Assembly (NCBI RefSeq): GCF_002964705.1
Contig: NZ_PQCD01000055.1
Span: 1 to 64,000, forward strand
Reading direction: 5' to 3'
DNA length: 64,000 bases
Source of the DNA: Pseudoalteromonas sp. T1lg75
Lineage (GTDB): Bacteria > Pseudomonadota > Gammaproteobacteria > Enterobacterales > Alteromonadaceae
Part shown: positions 17,503-26,565 of the stretch, in pieces
How positions within the stretch are numbered: the stretch's first letter is position 1
Layout of the letters: the number at the start of each line of letters is the position of its first letter
Made by a program: the position numbers and the translations under genes
The notes under the pieces: generated by a model
Seen by the model: the letters and a program-made list of their open reading frames with translations, nothing else
What the model was told of the DNA's origin: nothing
Database searches by the model: none

Positions 17503-18387
17503 TTAGTCGCTAGGGTTTAGCTTCTCTAGACGCGCAAGCAGGCTGGAAGTGTCATAACGATTGCCACCTATAGCCTGCACATCACCATAGTATTGGTCAA
17601 CCAAGGCCGTAAGCGCCAGGGTCGCGCCATTGTTGCGGGCCTCATCCAGGGCAATGCCCAAGTCTTTGCGCATCCAGTCAACGGCAAAACCGAACTCGTA
17701 CTCACCCTGCAACATGGTCTTGTAGCGGTTTTCCATCTGCCACGAGCCGGCCGCGCCTTTAGAAATGGTCTCCACAACCTTTTCACCGTCTAACCCGGCT
17801 TTTTTGGCAAAATGTAAACCTTCCGCCAGACCCTGTACCACACCGGCGATACAGATCTGATTGACCATTTTACACAGCTGGCCACTGCCAATAGGACCAA
17901 GCAATTCGCTAAAACGACTAAATGGCGCCATTACCGGCTGCACCGCGGCAAACGCATCCGCATCACCACCACACATTACGGTCAATACACCATTTTCGGC
18001 ACCGGCCTGGCCACCGGAAACAGGCGCATCGATAAAGGCCACCTGCTTTTCTTTAGCCGCTTCACCCAGTTCACGGGCCAATAGCGCAGAGGTGGTGGTG
18101 TGATCGACCAAATAGCTGCCCGGCGCCATGGTTGCAAGTGCACCGTCATCACCGTAAATCACGCTGCGCACATCATCGTCATTGCCCACACACACGAATA
18201 CAAATTCGGCGCCACTGGCTGCCTGCGCTGGCGTCGCTGCACTGCGTCCACCGTATTGCTCAACCCACTTTTGCGCTTTTTCGGCGCTGCGGTTATACAC
18301 GCATACATCGTATCCCGCTTGTTGTAAGTGACCCGCCATGGGATAGCCCATAACCCCTAGACCGATAAAGGTACATTTTTTTGACAT
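17503..18387 (-). CDS. NAD(P)-dependent beta-hydroxyacid dehydrogenase (3-hydroxyisobutyrate dehydrogenase family)
   Basis: A 294-residue enzyme. The N-terminal Rossmann motif is GLGVMGYPMAGHL (about 9-21), the substrate motif DAPVSGGQAGAENG is around 120, and the catalytic lysine is in GQLCKMVNQ (about 170). The C-terminal all-helical domain mediates dimerisation. Members reduce tartronate semialdehyde, oxidise 3-hydroxyisobutyrate or reduce succinic semialdehyde; nothing nearby indicates which substrate applies. It converges on sbcB and stands alone on its strand. Confidence 0.85.
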   Translation of the reverse strand: MSKKCTFIGLGVMGYPMAGHLQQAGYDVCVYNRSAEKAQKWVEQYGGRSAATPAQAASGAEFVFVCVGNDDDVRSVIYGDDGALATMAPGSYLVDHTTTSALLARELGEAAKEKQVAFIDAPVSGGQAGAENGVLTVMCGGDADAFAAVQPVMAPFSRFSELLGPIGSGQLCKMVNQICIAGVVQGLAEGLHFAKKAGLDGEKVVETISKGAAGSWQMENRYKTMLQGEYEFGFAVDWMRKDLGIALDEARNNGATLALTALVDQYYGDVQAIGGNRYDTSSLLARLEKLNPSD

Positions 18388-18483
18388 AATTCTGACCTAT
18401 TTGCCTGCTAGCCTCGAAAAAACGCACACAGTATATCAAAGGCAAAGGCTAAAAACGTCTGGTTTTCAGCAAGGGAGCACTCA

Positions 18484-18996
18484 ATGGATAGTATTTACCA
18501 TTTCAACGCCACACTTATCGACGGCCAACCCTATTCATTTAAACAACTACAAGGACATGTGGTGCTAATCGTCAATACCGCCAGCAGCTGTAATTTCACT
18601 CATCAATACGGCGCACTGGAGCGCGTTTATCAAGACTATCAACATCAGGGCCTGGTAATTTTAGGCTTTCCCTGCAATCAGTTTGGGCGCCACGAAATTG
18701 CCGACAACGCCACCATAAAAGGCTTTTGTGAAAGCACATTTAATGTTAGTTTTCCGTTGTTTAGTAAAGTCATGGTCAATGGCCCGGACGCCCATCCACT
18801 GTTTAATTACCTCAAAGAGCATACCCGTGGCATTGCCCAAAATCGGGCAATAAAATGGAATTTCACTAAATTTCTCATAAACTCTCAAGGACAGCTGGTA
18901 AATCGTTACGCGCCACGTACCAAACCCGACACCCTAAGGTCGGTGATAGAGAGTCAACTTGATGAAATTAGCCCTATTCAGCTCGCAAAGGTATGA
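18484..18996 (+). CDS. Glutathione peroxidase family protein
   Basis: A 170-residue thioredoxin-fold peroxidase. The peroxidatic Cys is C36 in NTASSCNFT (usual form NVASKCGFT), the Gln motif reads FPCNQFG (about 62-68), and the Trp-Asn motif is KWNFTKFLI. Such bacterial enzymes reduce H2O2 or lipid peroxides, often using thioredoxin rather than glutathione. There is no signal peptide, so it is cytoplasmic. AGGGAG precedes the ATG. The C terminus overlaps the D-lactate dehydrogenase gene by 35 bases, so the two are probably one transcript. Confidence 0.9.
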   Translation: MDSIYHFNATLIDGQPYSFKQLQGHVVLIVNTASSCNFTHQYGALERVYQDYQHQGLVILGFPCNQFGRHEIADNATIKGFCESTFNVSFPLFSKVMVNGPDAHPLFNYLKEHTRGIAQNRAIKWNFTKFLINSQGQLVNRYAPRTKPDTLRSVIESQLDEISPIQLAKV

Positions 18997-19942
18997 ACAA
19001 AAGGTATTTGATGAACTCTGCCCCGCAGACGTAGATATCGAATATTTCGATGTCGGCCTTAATGTCCATACCTGCTCCCTTAGCAAAGGCTTTGACGCCG
19101 TTTGTGTTTTCGTAAATGACAACCTCAATGCCGAGGTCATAGGCAAATTGGCCGACCTTGGCATCGGCCTTATCCTGCTGCGCTGCGCTGGCTTTAATAA
19201 TGTCGACCTGGCGGCGGCCAAAGCACATAACATAGCCGTGGCCAGAGTGCCGGCCTACAGCCCGGAGGCGGTGGCCGAGCACAGTGTAGCCCTAATGCTG
19301 ACCTTAGCGCGCAAAACCCATAAGGCCTACAACCGGGTGCGCGAGGATAATTTCGACCTCAACGGCCTGCTTGGCTTTAACCTACACAATAAAACCGTGG
19401 GCCTGATCGGTTGCGGTAAAATTGGCCAGGCGCTGGTAAAAATACTCAACGGCTTTGGTGCCAAGGTGCTGGTCAGCGACCCGGCCGCACCCACCGGGGC
19501 CTTTACTCTGGTATCGCAAAACGAGCTGCTCGCCAACAGCGACATCATCAGCCTGCATTGTCCACTCAATGAGCAAACCCATCACATCATTAACAAACCT
19601 GCCCTGGCGACGATGAAACGCGGTGTCATGCTCATTAACACCGGCCGCGGTGCCCTGCTCGATACCAAGGCCTGTATCGAGGCGCTTAAAAGCGGACAGC
19701 TTGGTTATTTGGGCTTGGACGTGTATGAGCAGGAGTCCGAATTATTCTTTAAAGACAGATCGGAAGAAATTCTTCAAGACGATGTGTTTGCCCGTCTGCT
19801 CACCTTTAAAAACGTATTGATCACCGGCCACCAGGGCTTTTTCACCCAAGAAGCGCTGGAACAGATTGTACAGACCACTTACTTTAACCTGCACCAATTC
19901 GCCAAGGGCGACACCCTCACCAATCAGGTACTGGATATATAG
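18962..19942 (+). CDS. ldhA: D-2-hydroxyacid dehydrogenase, D-lactate dehydrogenase type
   Basis: A 326-residue NAD-dependent dehydrogenase interconverting pyruvate and D-lactate, used in fermentation. Features are RCAGFNNVDL, the active-site region YSPEAVAEHSVALM, the nucleotide motif GCGKIGQA at about 150, INTGRGALLDT with the conserved Arg, and the catalytic His in GHQGFFT. Length matches E. coli LdhA (329). The frame could be extended one codon to a TTG at 18959, but the ATG at 18962 is the natural start. It overlaps the glutathione peroxidase gene and ends before a strong bidirectional terminator. Confidence 0.88.
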   Translation: MKLALFSSQRYEQKVFDELCPADVDIEYFDVGLNVHTCSLSKGFDAVCVFVNDNLNAEVIGKLADLGIGLILLRCAGFNNVDLAAAKAHNIAVARVPAYSPEAVAEHSVALMLTLARKTHKAYNRVREDNFDLNGLLGFNLHNKTVGLIGCGKIGQALVKILNGFGAKVLVSDPAAPTGAFTLVSQNELLANSDIISLHCPLNEQTHHIINKPALATMKRGVMLINTGRGALLDTKACIEALKSGQLGYLGLDVYEQESELFFKDRSEEILQDDVFARLLTFKNVLITGHQGFFTQEALEQIVQTTYFNLHQFAKGDTLTNQVLDI

Positions 19943-19965
19943 GCTTAAAGCGTTTCAACAGGCAC

Positions 19966-19998
19966 AAAAAAAGGGATATGACAGCATATCCCTTTTTT
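19966..19998. terminator. Bidirectional intrinsic terminator
   Basis: GGGATATG (19973-19980) and CATATCCC (19985-19992) form an 8-bp stem with the loop ACAG, flanked by an A-run on the left and a T-run on the right. It serves the D-lactate dehydrogenase gene (plus) and the symporter gene (minus), which converge here. Confidence 0.9.
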
Positions 19999-20020
19999 CG
20001 TTCTAGTTGGCTTTGTAGGA

Positions 20021-21343
20021 TTATTTCATCGCGACATTGATAAACACGGCGGTCATCAAAATTGGGCACACCAAACGGATATACCACAACAGCGCTTTAA
20101 TGCCCGGGTGGTTCGACTCGGCCAGTTTATTGCCACGATTCCACACCCAGCCCAGGGTAAGGAAGTAGAACAAGCCCATCAGCGGCAACTGGTACTGGGT
20201 AAAGACCTGGATCACCAAGCCAAACAGCCAGTCAAAGTTCATAATGATGGTGCCTGAGGCGATGGCCACCACTAAGGTCACCAAGGCAGTCGCACGCTTA
20301 CGGTCCATTTGATGGTTTTCCACCAAAAAGGCCACCGGGATCTCGGTCGAAGAAATGGTCGAGGTCACGGAGGCGATAGACATCAGCACGAAAAACGCTA
20401 ACGCGATCACCAGACCCATGGTGCCCATGGCTTCAAACAGTTGCGGCAAGACCGCAAAGATGAGCTGGCCCTCGCCGATCAGCTTGCCATTGGCAAACAC
20501 TTCGACGCCGTTATGGCTGGCGACAAAAATGGCCGGCACGATCAGTAAACCGGCTAAAAACGCCACCGAGGTGTCGAGTGCGGCAACGCTTAAGGTCAAT
20601 TTCCCCAGGTTAGCACCCGGCTTAAGGTAAGAGCCATAGATCATCATACAGCCCACCCCAAGCGACAGGGAGAAAAACGCCTGTCCCATGGCGGCGATAA
20701 TCAAATCCGCATCCCACACCTTGTCAAAATCCGGCTTCAGATAATGGGCAAAGCCCTCTGCCGCCCCATCAAGTGAGCCAATATAGAAGATCAGCGCCAC
20801 CAACAGAACTAAGAGCAAAGGCATTAGGCGTCGTGACCAGGCTTCGATACCCGACTTCACCCCTTGCAAAATAATGCTCGCGGTCAACACCAGCATTAAG
20901 GGCGTAAATACCAGGTTGCGAGTCAAGGAATCATTGCTTAGAAACTCGGCCGCCGCTGGCATATCGAGCATTTGCGCAATCGGCGCCAAGGCGTGAGCCA
21001 GCATCCAGCCGGCCACGATGGAATAGAAACTCAGCATCACCACCGCACCGCCCAGGCCCAGGTAACCGGCGCCAGCGCCAAGCTTGGGTGCCTTGTTCTG
21101 CCAGGCACGTTTAAGCGCCTGAACCGGGTTGGCCTGTGCCGCATAGCCCAGATATAACTCGGTAAAGAGCGCGGGCAGTGCCAAGGCAAAAATTACGATA
21201 AAGTAAACAAGTAGGAAGGCTCCGCCTCCGTGGTTTGCAGCTTGAGTTGGAAACCCCCATATATTTCCTAAACCCACTGCAGCGCCGGCAGCTGCCAGCA
21301 CAAATCCTATGCGACTTTGAAAGCCGTCACGATTATTCGTCAT
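20021..21343 (-). CDS. Sodium-dependent symporter of the neurotransmitter:sodium symporter (SNF) family
   Basis: A 440-residue inner membrane protein with about 11 hydrophobic helices. The opening FVLAAAGAAVGLGNIWGFP (about 14-32) is the family's unwound first helix that binds sodium and substrate, and GGGAFLLVY lies in helix 2. Bacterial members import amino acids such as tryptophan, tyrosine, leucine or alanine with sodium. The substrate cannot be read from the sequence. It has its own terminator and no obvious operon partner. Confidence 0.9.
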   Translation of the reverse strand: MTNNRDGFQSRIGFVLAAAGAAVGLGNIWGFPTQAANHGGGAFLLVYFIVIFALALPALFTELYLGYAAQANPVQALKRAWQNKAPKLGAGAGYLGLGGAVVMLSFYSIVAGWMLAHALAPIAQMLDMPAAAEFLSNDSLTRNLVFTPLMLVLTASIILQGVKSGIEAWSRRLMPLLLVLLVALIFYIGSLDGAAEGFAHYLKPDFDKVWDADLIIAAMGQAFFSLSLGVGCMMIYGSYLKPGANLGKLTLSVAALDTSVAFLAGLLIVPAIFVASHNGVEVFANGKLIGEGQLIFAVLPQLFEAMGTMGLVIALAFFVLMSIASVTSTISSTEIPVAFLVENHQMDRKRATALVTLVVAIASGTIIMNFDWLFGLVIQVFTQYQLPLMGLFYFLTLGWVWNRGNKLAESNHPGIKALLWYIRLVCPILMTAVFINVAMK

Positions 21344-21435
21344 TCTTATTGATATCTGTTATTGTTTTGCCGCTATTAAACCACACTTACCATTAACAAA
21401 GTAGTCGCCGCCAACCATATCGGACCATTCATCCC

Positions 21436-22140
21436 ATGTTTAATGCAGCTTATCGCTTTCCCGCATTACCAAAGAGCACTCCATCTGTGCCGATATCGGA
21501 AAAAGTCTTACTGTGCCTTAGTGCCGCCATTGAGCTCAATGAAGCCCACCTGCATCCAGGCGAACTCAAGGTGCTCAACAGGCGTAAACAACCCCAGGCC
21601 AAACGCGAATACCTAAGTAGCCGCTATTGCATCAAGACCCTGGCGCAGCACCTATTTCCGCAATACGCGCACATCCCCCTTACACGTTGGCAGAGTGTGT
21701 TTAACGAGCAGGAAAAAGCGCTAAAGCTCTATATCGACGGACAATTATTGGATGTCAATGTAGTGATCAGCCACTCGCACGGCCATATTGCCGTGGCCAT
21801 GACTCAGGACCAGCAATCTTTATTGGGCGTGGATATTGAAAAGCGAGATGCAAGCCGGCGCTTTGAAAAGCTGGCGGCGCATTTTTACCCTGAGGTGGAA
21901 GCCCGGGATATAGGCGACGATGTTGATACTTTTTTTCGGGTGTGGACGTTAAAAGAGGCCTATGCCAAGGCCGCCAAGCAAAGTATCAGCACGCTGTTAA
22001 GCCAGCCCATACTGCCCTTGCTTGACCGCTTCCCGGCCCAGGTTTATTGCCAGCCCTGGCGGCATTTCGATCTCAGTTTGATCACCGCCAAGACCGAGGT
22101 CGAACTTATCGACCTTGCTCTAACAACTGCTGGTGAATAG
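21436..22140 (+). CDS. 4'-phosphopantetheinyl transferase superfamily protein
   Basis: A 234-residue protein that should move the phosphopantetheine arm from CoA to a carrier protein. The Sfp-type motifs are present: VVISHSHGHIAVA, LLGVDIE (magnesium ligands, about 133-139) and FFRVWTLKEAYAKA (about 172-185). Size suits the Sfp/EntD class rather than AcpS. No polyketide or peptide synthetase is nearby. No clear ribosome site precedes the ATG. Its last 35 bases overlap the 3' end of lysC on the other strand. Confidence 0.85.
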   Translation: MFNAAYRFPALPKSTPSVPISEKVLLCLSAAIELNEAHLHPGELKVLNRRKQPQAKREYLSSRYCIKTLAQHLFPQYAHIPLTRWQSVFNEQEKALKLYIDGQLLDVNVVISHSHGHIAVAMTQDQQSLLGVDIEKRDASRRFEKLAAHFYPEVEARDIGDDVDTFFRVWTLKEAYAKAAKQSISTLLSQPILPLLDRFPAQVYCQPWRHFDLSLITAKTEVELIDLALTTAGE

Positions 22141-23461
22141 CCTGCACCACGGTATCCGACTGTGATTGCTCCACCAAGAAGCACAGGTTGTGCTTTGACG
22201 CCCCATGACAAATCAGGCGAATATCAAAATCACTGAGCACCCGCATCAGGTTCAGTTCGCTTTGGCGTAACTGAATCTCGGAGCCGATCAGTGCTACCAA
22301 GGCAAGATTGGTTTCCACACTGACATGACAAAACTCACCTAAACGCTCCAGGGCTTCCTGATCAAGCTCAGGGCGGCTGGCATTAGGCGCGTTATCTAGG
22401 GTTACGGCTACGCTTATCTCCGACGTGGTGACCAAATCTACGGAAATCTTATACTCGCTAAGAATGGTAAACACCCGCGCCAAGAAGCCGCTGGCGAGCA
22501 GCATTTCAGGGCTCTTGAGCGTCAGCAACAGCTGATTCTTACGCTGGGTCACCGCGCGTACGCCAGCGATCAATTCACTGCTGGGCACTTTTTCAATCCA
22601 GGTGCCACCCCCTTGAGGGTCTTGGCTGGAGCCAACGAATACACCAATGCCGCTGCGCGCTGCGGGTAGAATGGTCGCCGGGTGTAATACCTTGGCGCCA
22701 AATGTAGCCATTTCCGCAGCCTCGTCAAAGGTCAGATGGGCAATGGGCTTAGCCTTGTTACACAGACGCGGGTCCGTGCTGTAAATGCCAATCACATCGG
22801 TCCAAATATGGATGTTTTTGGCACCACAAGCCTCCGCCAACAAGGCGGCACTGTAGTCCGAGCCACCGCGACCTAAGGTAGTGGTATCGCCGTATTCATC
22901 AGAGCCGATAAAGCCCTGAGTCACCACCACCTGCTCGCTTAAAAGTGGTACTAGCTCGGCCTGAGCTCGCGCCTTGGTTTGGGTTATATCCGGCTGCGCC
23001 TTACCAAACTGGCCGTCGGTTTTTAGTACCGAACGCACGTCGAAGCGACTTGAGGCTACGCCTTTATCGCGCAGCACCTGGGTAAATAGATACGAAGATA
23101 AACGCTCGCCAAAGCTAAGCAATTCATCTCGGTGCGCATTGATTTGTGCCGGGTGCTGGGCGGCGTGTTTAAAATCATTAAGGGTGCTATCGAAGCCATG
23201 GGCTAAATCCGCGTCCAGGCTCAGACATTCAATGATATTCAGTTGGATAGCGATAACACCATCGATATGTGCCTGGCGCTCCTCAGTGCTAAGCCCAGTT
23301 TGACACAAGGCGACCAGATGATTGGTCACCCCGGCACTGGCACTGACAACGACGATGCGCACTTGCGGGTCGCTGGCGATAATGTCGGCGCAACGGCTCA
23401 TCGCTGCATGATCGGCCACTGAGGTGCCGCCGAATTTGGCGACGGTAAATTCCTGATTCAT
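22106..23461 (-). CDS. lysC: Aspartokinase III, lysine-sensitive
   Basis: It phosphorylates aspartate as the first step to lysine, threonine and methionine. The kinase motif KFGGTSVAD is at residues 9-17, with GRGGSDYSAALLAEA around 200 and FGAKVLHPATI near 250; two ACT domains fill the C-terminal third. The 451 residues match E. coli LysC (449), a monofunctional enzyme without a homoserine dehydrogenase domain. The leader carries a lysine riboswitch, which is strong independent support for the lysine-specific isozyme. GGAGAG precedes the ATG. Confidence 0.95.
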   Translation of the reverse strand: MNQEFTVAKFGGTSVADHAAMSRCADIIASDPQVRIVVVSASAGVTNHLVALCQTGLSTEERQAHIDGVIAIQLNIIECLSLDADLAHGFDSTLNDFKHAAQHPAQINAHRDELLSFGERLSSYLFTQVLRDKGVASSRFDVRSVLKTDGQFGKAQPDITQTKARAQAELVPLLSEQVVVTQGFIGSDEYGDTTTLGRGGSDYSAALLAEACGAKNIHIWTDVIGIYSTDPRLCNKAKPIAHLTFDEAAEMATFGAKVLHPATILPAARSGIGVFVGSSQDPQGGGTWIEKVPSSELIAGVRAVTQRKNQLLLTLKSPEMLLASGFLARVFTILSEYKISVDLVTTSEISVAVTLDNAPNASRPELDQEALERLGEFCHVSVETNLALVALIGSEIQLRQSELNLMRVLSDFDIRLICHGASKHNLCFLVEQSQSDTVVQAIHQQLLEQGR

Positions 23462-23464
23462 TTT

Positions 23465-23511
23465 CTCTCCGAGATGAAAAATAGGTTATTTTTCAAATAC
23501 AATCAGGAGAA
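23465..23511 (-). promoter_or_regulatory. Shine-Dalgarno-sequestering hairpin of the lysC leader
   Basis: On the minus strand TGAAAAATA (23495-23487) pairs perfectly with TATTTTTCA (23483-23475) around the loop ACC. Just outside this stem TCTCC (23510-23506) can pair with GGAGA (23470-23466), the lysC ribosome site. There is no T-run after the stem. This fits control of translation start by the upstream riboswitch, although the pairing is inferred from sequence only. Confidence 0.5.
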
Positions 23512-23545
23512 CTTGGCAAGACTAAAAAGAAAGGTATGTCCATTG

Positions 23546-23710
23546 CCAGAAGCCCTCCACCCAAACAGGTGACAGTTCCGAGGATTCAGCCTCAAGAACC
23601 GAAAGTCATTGTGACGAGCAATGTACTTCCTCGGCGATAGTCTCCCTCATAAACGGTCATGGGCCTACGTCTGCCTCACGTTTACTACCTAGCTATCGCA
23701 CCTCTTCTGC
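23546..23710 (-). promoter_or_regulatory. Lysine riboswitch (L box) upstream of lysC
   Basis: The minus strand carries the L-box landmarks in order: AGAAGAGGTGCG at the 5' side, an AGGTAGTAAACGTGAGG segment, TGAGGGAGAC...GCCGAGG, GGCTGAATCCTC, ACTGTCACC, and GGTGGAGGGCTTCTGG, whose end pairs with the beginning as helix P1. Lysine binding to such RNAs shuts off the downstream gene. The aptamer lies 85 bases before the lysC start. Confidence 0.9.
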
Positions 23711-23748
23711 TAAGGGTTTACGGTGTGAACCGCAAACCTAGGCAAGCA

Positions 23749-23776
23749 ATTTAACGTTTGGATGGCTGGATGTCAA
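23749..23776 (-). promoter_or_regulatory. Sigma-70 type promoter for the lysC leader
   Basis: TTGACA (23776-23771) and TTAAAT (23754-23749) are separated by 16 bases on the minus strand. Transcription would start near 23742, shortly before the riboswitch. The -35 box is perfect and the -10 box matches at three or four positions. Confidence 0.6.
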
Positions 23777-23802
23777 TCACCCTTAGGTCGAGCATGGGCA
23801 CT

Positions 23803-24792
23803 TTATTTTTGCTTGGCGGCCAGCAGCAAATCGGCAAGCTTAACAACACCGCCCCGCTCTAACTTTTCAATACAGGCAACAATGGCCGAGTTTACGGGAG
23901 TGGCTACCGCGTGCCGCTGACCAAGTGCGACCACGGCGCCGTTGAGATAGGCGATTTCCGTTTTGCGTCCCGCCTGAATATCTTCCCACATGGACGAGCG
24001 CGCCTTGGGATCAATGTCCAACATGGCCGATGCAACACGCTTAAATAGCCAGTTAGGTAAGCTCAAAATCACCGGCACCCAAGCCGGCTTGACCTTGGTA
24101 AACTGCGCCAGCTCGATGTTCATGGCCTTACAGACCCCAAGCCATTCGCGCATGGCCGCCGCCAACACGTGTCTTAATGCTTTATTTTCCAGCTCTTGCT
24201 TAATGGGCATATCGGCCACGGCATTAAGAGCATTATTGAGATTTAATAACAGCTTGCCGTAGATCACCGACTCCATCTGAGCCTCTAATTCACAGTTAAC
24301 CCCATGTTCTCGCAGGGCCTTGGCTATTTGCTCTGTGCGGGCGGTTTTGGCAAATACAAATTCACCCTCGGTGCCCTTATGAAAGTGCGCGCCCTGCTGC
24401 AGCACATTGAATGGAGTAATACCAAACACACAGCTGCGCGCCCCGAACTGGTTCTTGATGGCCTCAAAACTGCCAAGGCCATTTTGCATAAACACCAGCT
24501 CGGAGTCCTCATCGGTGATGGCCAACAACTGTGGCAGCGCGGCTGGTAATTGATGACATTTTAGGGTGACAAAGACAATATCAAAGCGCTGCCCTTGAGG
24601 TTCGGTAAGCAGCTCTTCGGGCATCAGGGTTTTATCCAGCCCCTGGTAGTCGCTGATATGAATGCCGCCGTTGTTAACAATGGCGTCTTTAATTCGTGCC
24701 CGGCATATCAGGGACACCTTGAGCCCCGCCGCGCTCAGGAGCGCCCCTAAATAACAGCCCGTCGAGCCGGCACCAAAAACCGCAATACGCAT
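23803..24792 (-). CDS. 2-dehydropantoate 2-reductase family protein
   Basis: A 329-residue NADPH-dependent reductase of the PanE/ApbA type. The family makes pantoate from ketopantoate for coenzyme A, but many genomes hold paralogues of unknown substrate. Visible features are the Rossmann motif GAGSTGCYLGALL (about 7-19), VTLKCHQLPAA (the catalytic Lys region), MQNGLGSFE and NLNNALNAV in the C-terminal helical domain. AAAGGAGG precedes the ATG. No pantothenate genes are adjacent, so I withhold the panE symbol. Confidence 0.85.
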   Translation of the reverse strand: MRIAVFGAGSTGCYLGALLSAAGLKVSLICRARIKDAIVNNGGIHISDYQGLDKTLMPEELLTEPQGQRFDIVFVTLKCHQLPAALPQLLAITDEDSELVFMQNGLGSFEAIKNQFGARSCVFGITPFNVLQQGAHFHKGTEGEFVFAKTARTEQIAKALREHGVNCELEAQMESVIYGKLLLNLNNALNAVADMPIKQELENKALRHVLAAAMREWLGVCKAMNIELAQFTKVKPAWVPVILSLPNWLFKRVASAMLDIDPKARSSMWEDIQAGRKTEIAYLNGAVVALGQRHAVATPVNSAIVACIEKLERGGVVKLADLLLAAKQK

Positions 24793-24926
24793 AAGCCTCC
24801 TTTATTAATCTGGTCAATAAGTTACCTGATATGTTCATAGTGCTGTAAGTTTAAGTACGCGGCAATGGTTGAAAGGCTTTTAATTGTACCAAGCGGTATG
24901 TGGATGCGCTTAGAAGTGCGCCTTAA

Positions 24927-24965
24927 ACAAAAAGACCACCTGGGTTTAAGCCCAGATGGCCTTTA
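24927..24965 (-). terminator. Intrinsic terminator downstream of nhaD
   Basis: An imperfect 11-bp stem formed by 24951-24961 with 24934-24944 (two mismatches) around a six-base loop is followed on the minus strand by TCTTTTTGTTT. It lies 29 bases after the nhaD stop. Confidence 0.75.
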
Positions 24966-24989
24966 TAGAAAACGCAGATGCCGTCGCCG

Positions 24990-26237
24990 TTACACGAATG
25001 AACCCATGTAAAAAGCGCCCACATAACCCACCGAGTAGGCTATCAACAGATAGAAGCTGTTACGCAGGTAGCTGCCGAAGGTCAGATCGCGCACCTTGCT
25101 CATAGCGATAATACCCGCCGCCGAGCCAATCACCAGCATGGAGCCGCCTACCCCGGTAGCATAGGTAAATGCCAGCCAGTTCTGGGTATCCATATGAATA
25201 TCGGCTTTAAGCAGGGCCGCAGTTAAAGGTACGTTATCGACCGCTGCCGACAGTAGCCCCATCAGGTAGTTGGCCTGACTTGGCGCTAACACCTCATACA
25301 GATGAGTAAACTGGGCCAGCACGCCCACTTCTTTTAGCGCGCCAACCAGTAACAACACACCCACGAAGAACAACAAGGTGTCGTACTCTATCTCACGGAT
25401 ATAGTCGATGATCTGTTTGTTTACATCCTTTTTGCGCATCAAGAATTGCGCCGTTAGGAACATCAGGGATAAGCCGAATAAAAACGTCAACAAGGGCGGA
25501 ATTTGAAACATCACACTCATGGTCAGGGTGCCGACGATTGTCGAAAGGAAAATTGCCGCTATGGTGATGTCGGTTTTTTCTATGGGTTTGCGCTCGCCCA
25601 GAGAAAAGGTCACCGTGCCGCGCATCTTCATCGATAACAAGGTCGCCAGCACCAGTACACTAAAGGCCGCAGGAGCAATCAATAACAACAGATTGCCTAT
25701 GGTCACCTTATCGGCCAGGAAGATCATCAAGGTGGTTACGTCACCTGTGATCAGCGACACGCCGCCGGAGTTAACCGCAAAGATAATCAAGGTCGCGTAT
25801 TTTACCAGCTTGCGGCCATCGAGTTTCAACGACATCACCACCGCCAACGAAACTAGAGTCGCGGTAATATTGTCGGAAATCGATGAGAATAAAAACGCAA
25901 AACCAGCGATAAGGAACATCAGCTTGCGCTCGCTAATCTTACTTGGCAGTACCCGTTGCACCAAATTTTGAATAAACCCTTTGGAGTTGAGATAGGCTAC
26001 AAAGGTCATGGCCGCCATTAAAAACAGCCACAAGGTCGCTATTTCTAAAATGTTCTCATTGAGTTCATGCTTAATATGGTCAAGGGAATGACCGTGAAGG
26101 GGCGAGATGAAGAGGATAATCCAGCACAAAGTGCCGAAAAACAGCGTGGTTTTAGCCTTATTTACATGGATGACGTCTTCCACAACAATAAGCACAAACG
26201 CCACGGCAATGAGCGTCAAGATGAGCGCACTGACCAT
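24990..26237 (-). CDS. nhaD: Sodium:proton antiporter NhaD
   Basis: A 415-residue inner membrane protein with about a dozen hydrophobic segments. It shows NhaD/ArsB-type features such as ISDNITATLVSLA and NSGGVSLITGDVTT in the middle and AAVDNVPLTAALL and GVGGSMLVIGSAAG towards the end. It exports Na+ or Li+ in exchange for protons and suits a marine or alkaline habitat. The open frame extends to 26390, but the extra residues look like translated non-coding DNA; the ATG at 26237 starts directly before the first membrane helix, with AAGGA 12 bases upstream. An inverted repeat ACAGAC-N7-GTCTGT lies upstream at 26351-26369. Confidence 0.88.
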   Translation of the reverse strand: MVSALILTLIAVAFVLIVVEDVIHVNKAKTTLFFGTLCWIILFISPLHGHSLDHIKHELNENILEIATLWLFLMAAMTFVAYLNSKGFIQNLVQRVLPSKISERKLMFLIAGFAFLFSSISDNITATLVSLAVVMSLKLDGRKLVKYATLIIFAVNSGGVSLITGDVTTLMIFLADKVTIGNLLLLIAPAAFSVLVLATLLSMKMRGTVTFSLGERKPIEKTDITIAAIFLSTIVGTLTMSVMFQIPPLLTFLFGLSLMFLTAQFLMRKKDVNKQIIDYIREIEYDTLLFFVGVLLLVGALKEVGVLAQFTHLYEVLAPSQANYLMGLLSAAVDNVPLTAALLKADIHMDTQNWLAFTYATGVGGSMLVIGSAAGIIAMSKVRDLTFGSYLRNSFYLLIAYSVGYVGAFYMGSFV

Positions 26238-26525
26238 TTTGGGTATTATTCCTTGCGACAAGCGATTTAAAAAAGTACGGCTAAGTTTATTGGTGGTACA
26301 AAAATACCCTGATGTACAAATAACAAACTTAGCGATACCATGAATTATTAACAGACGGTTACAGTCTGTAAGCGGCGCGAATTCTAACATTCATATGGCA
26401 AAGGAGCTATTACCAATTCGTGGTAAATGACAATTTCTTTACATAATTTTTGTCAACCTAAAACAACGCTTGCCGTAAACGTAAAGTAACAACGAAAAGC
26501 TATTTTCCCCTTTTGTACCTTTGGT

Positions 26526-26531
26526 TATAAT
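26526..26531 (+). promoter_or_regulatory. -10 box of the mks operon
   Basis: A perfect TATAAT stands 34 bases before the mksF start. At 17 bases upstream the hexamer is TTTTCC, a poor -35 box, so the promoter may depend on an activator. Confidence 0.5.
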
Positions 26532-26565
26532 CCCTGCCTATTGCCAAGCACAAAGATAAAACATA

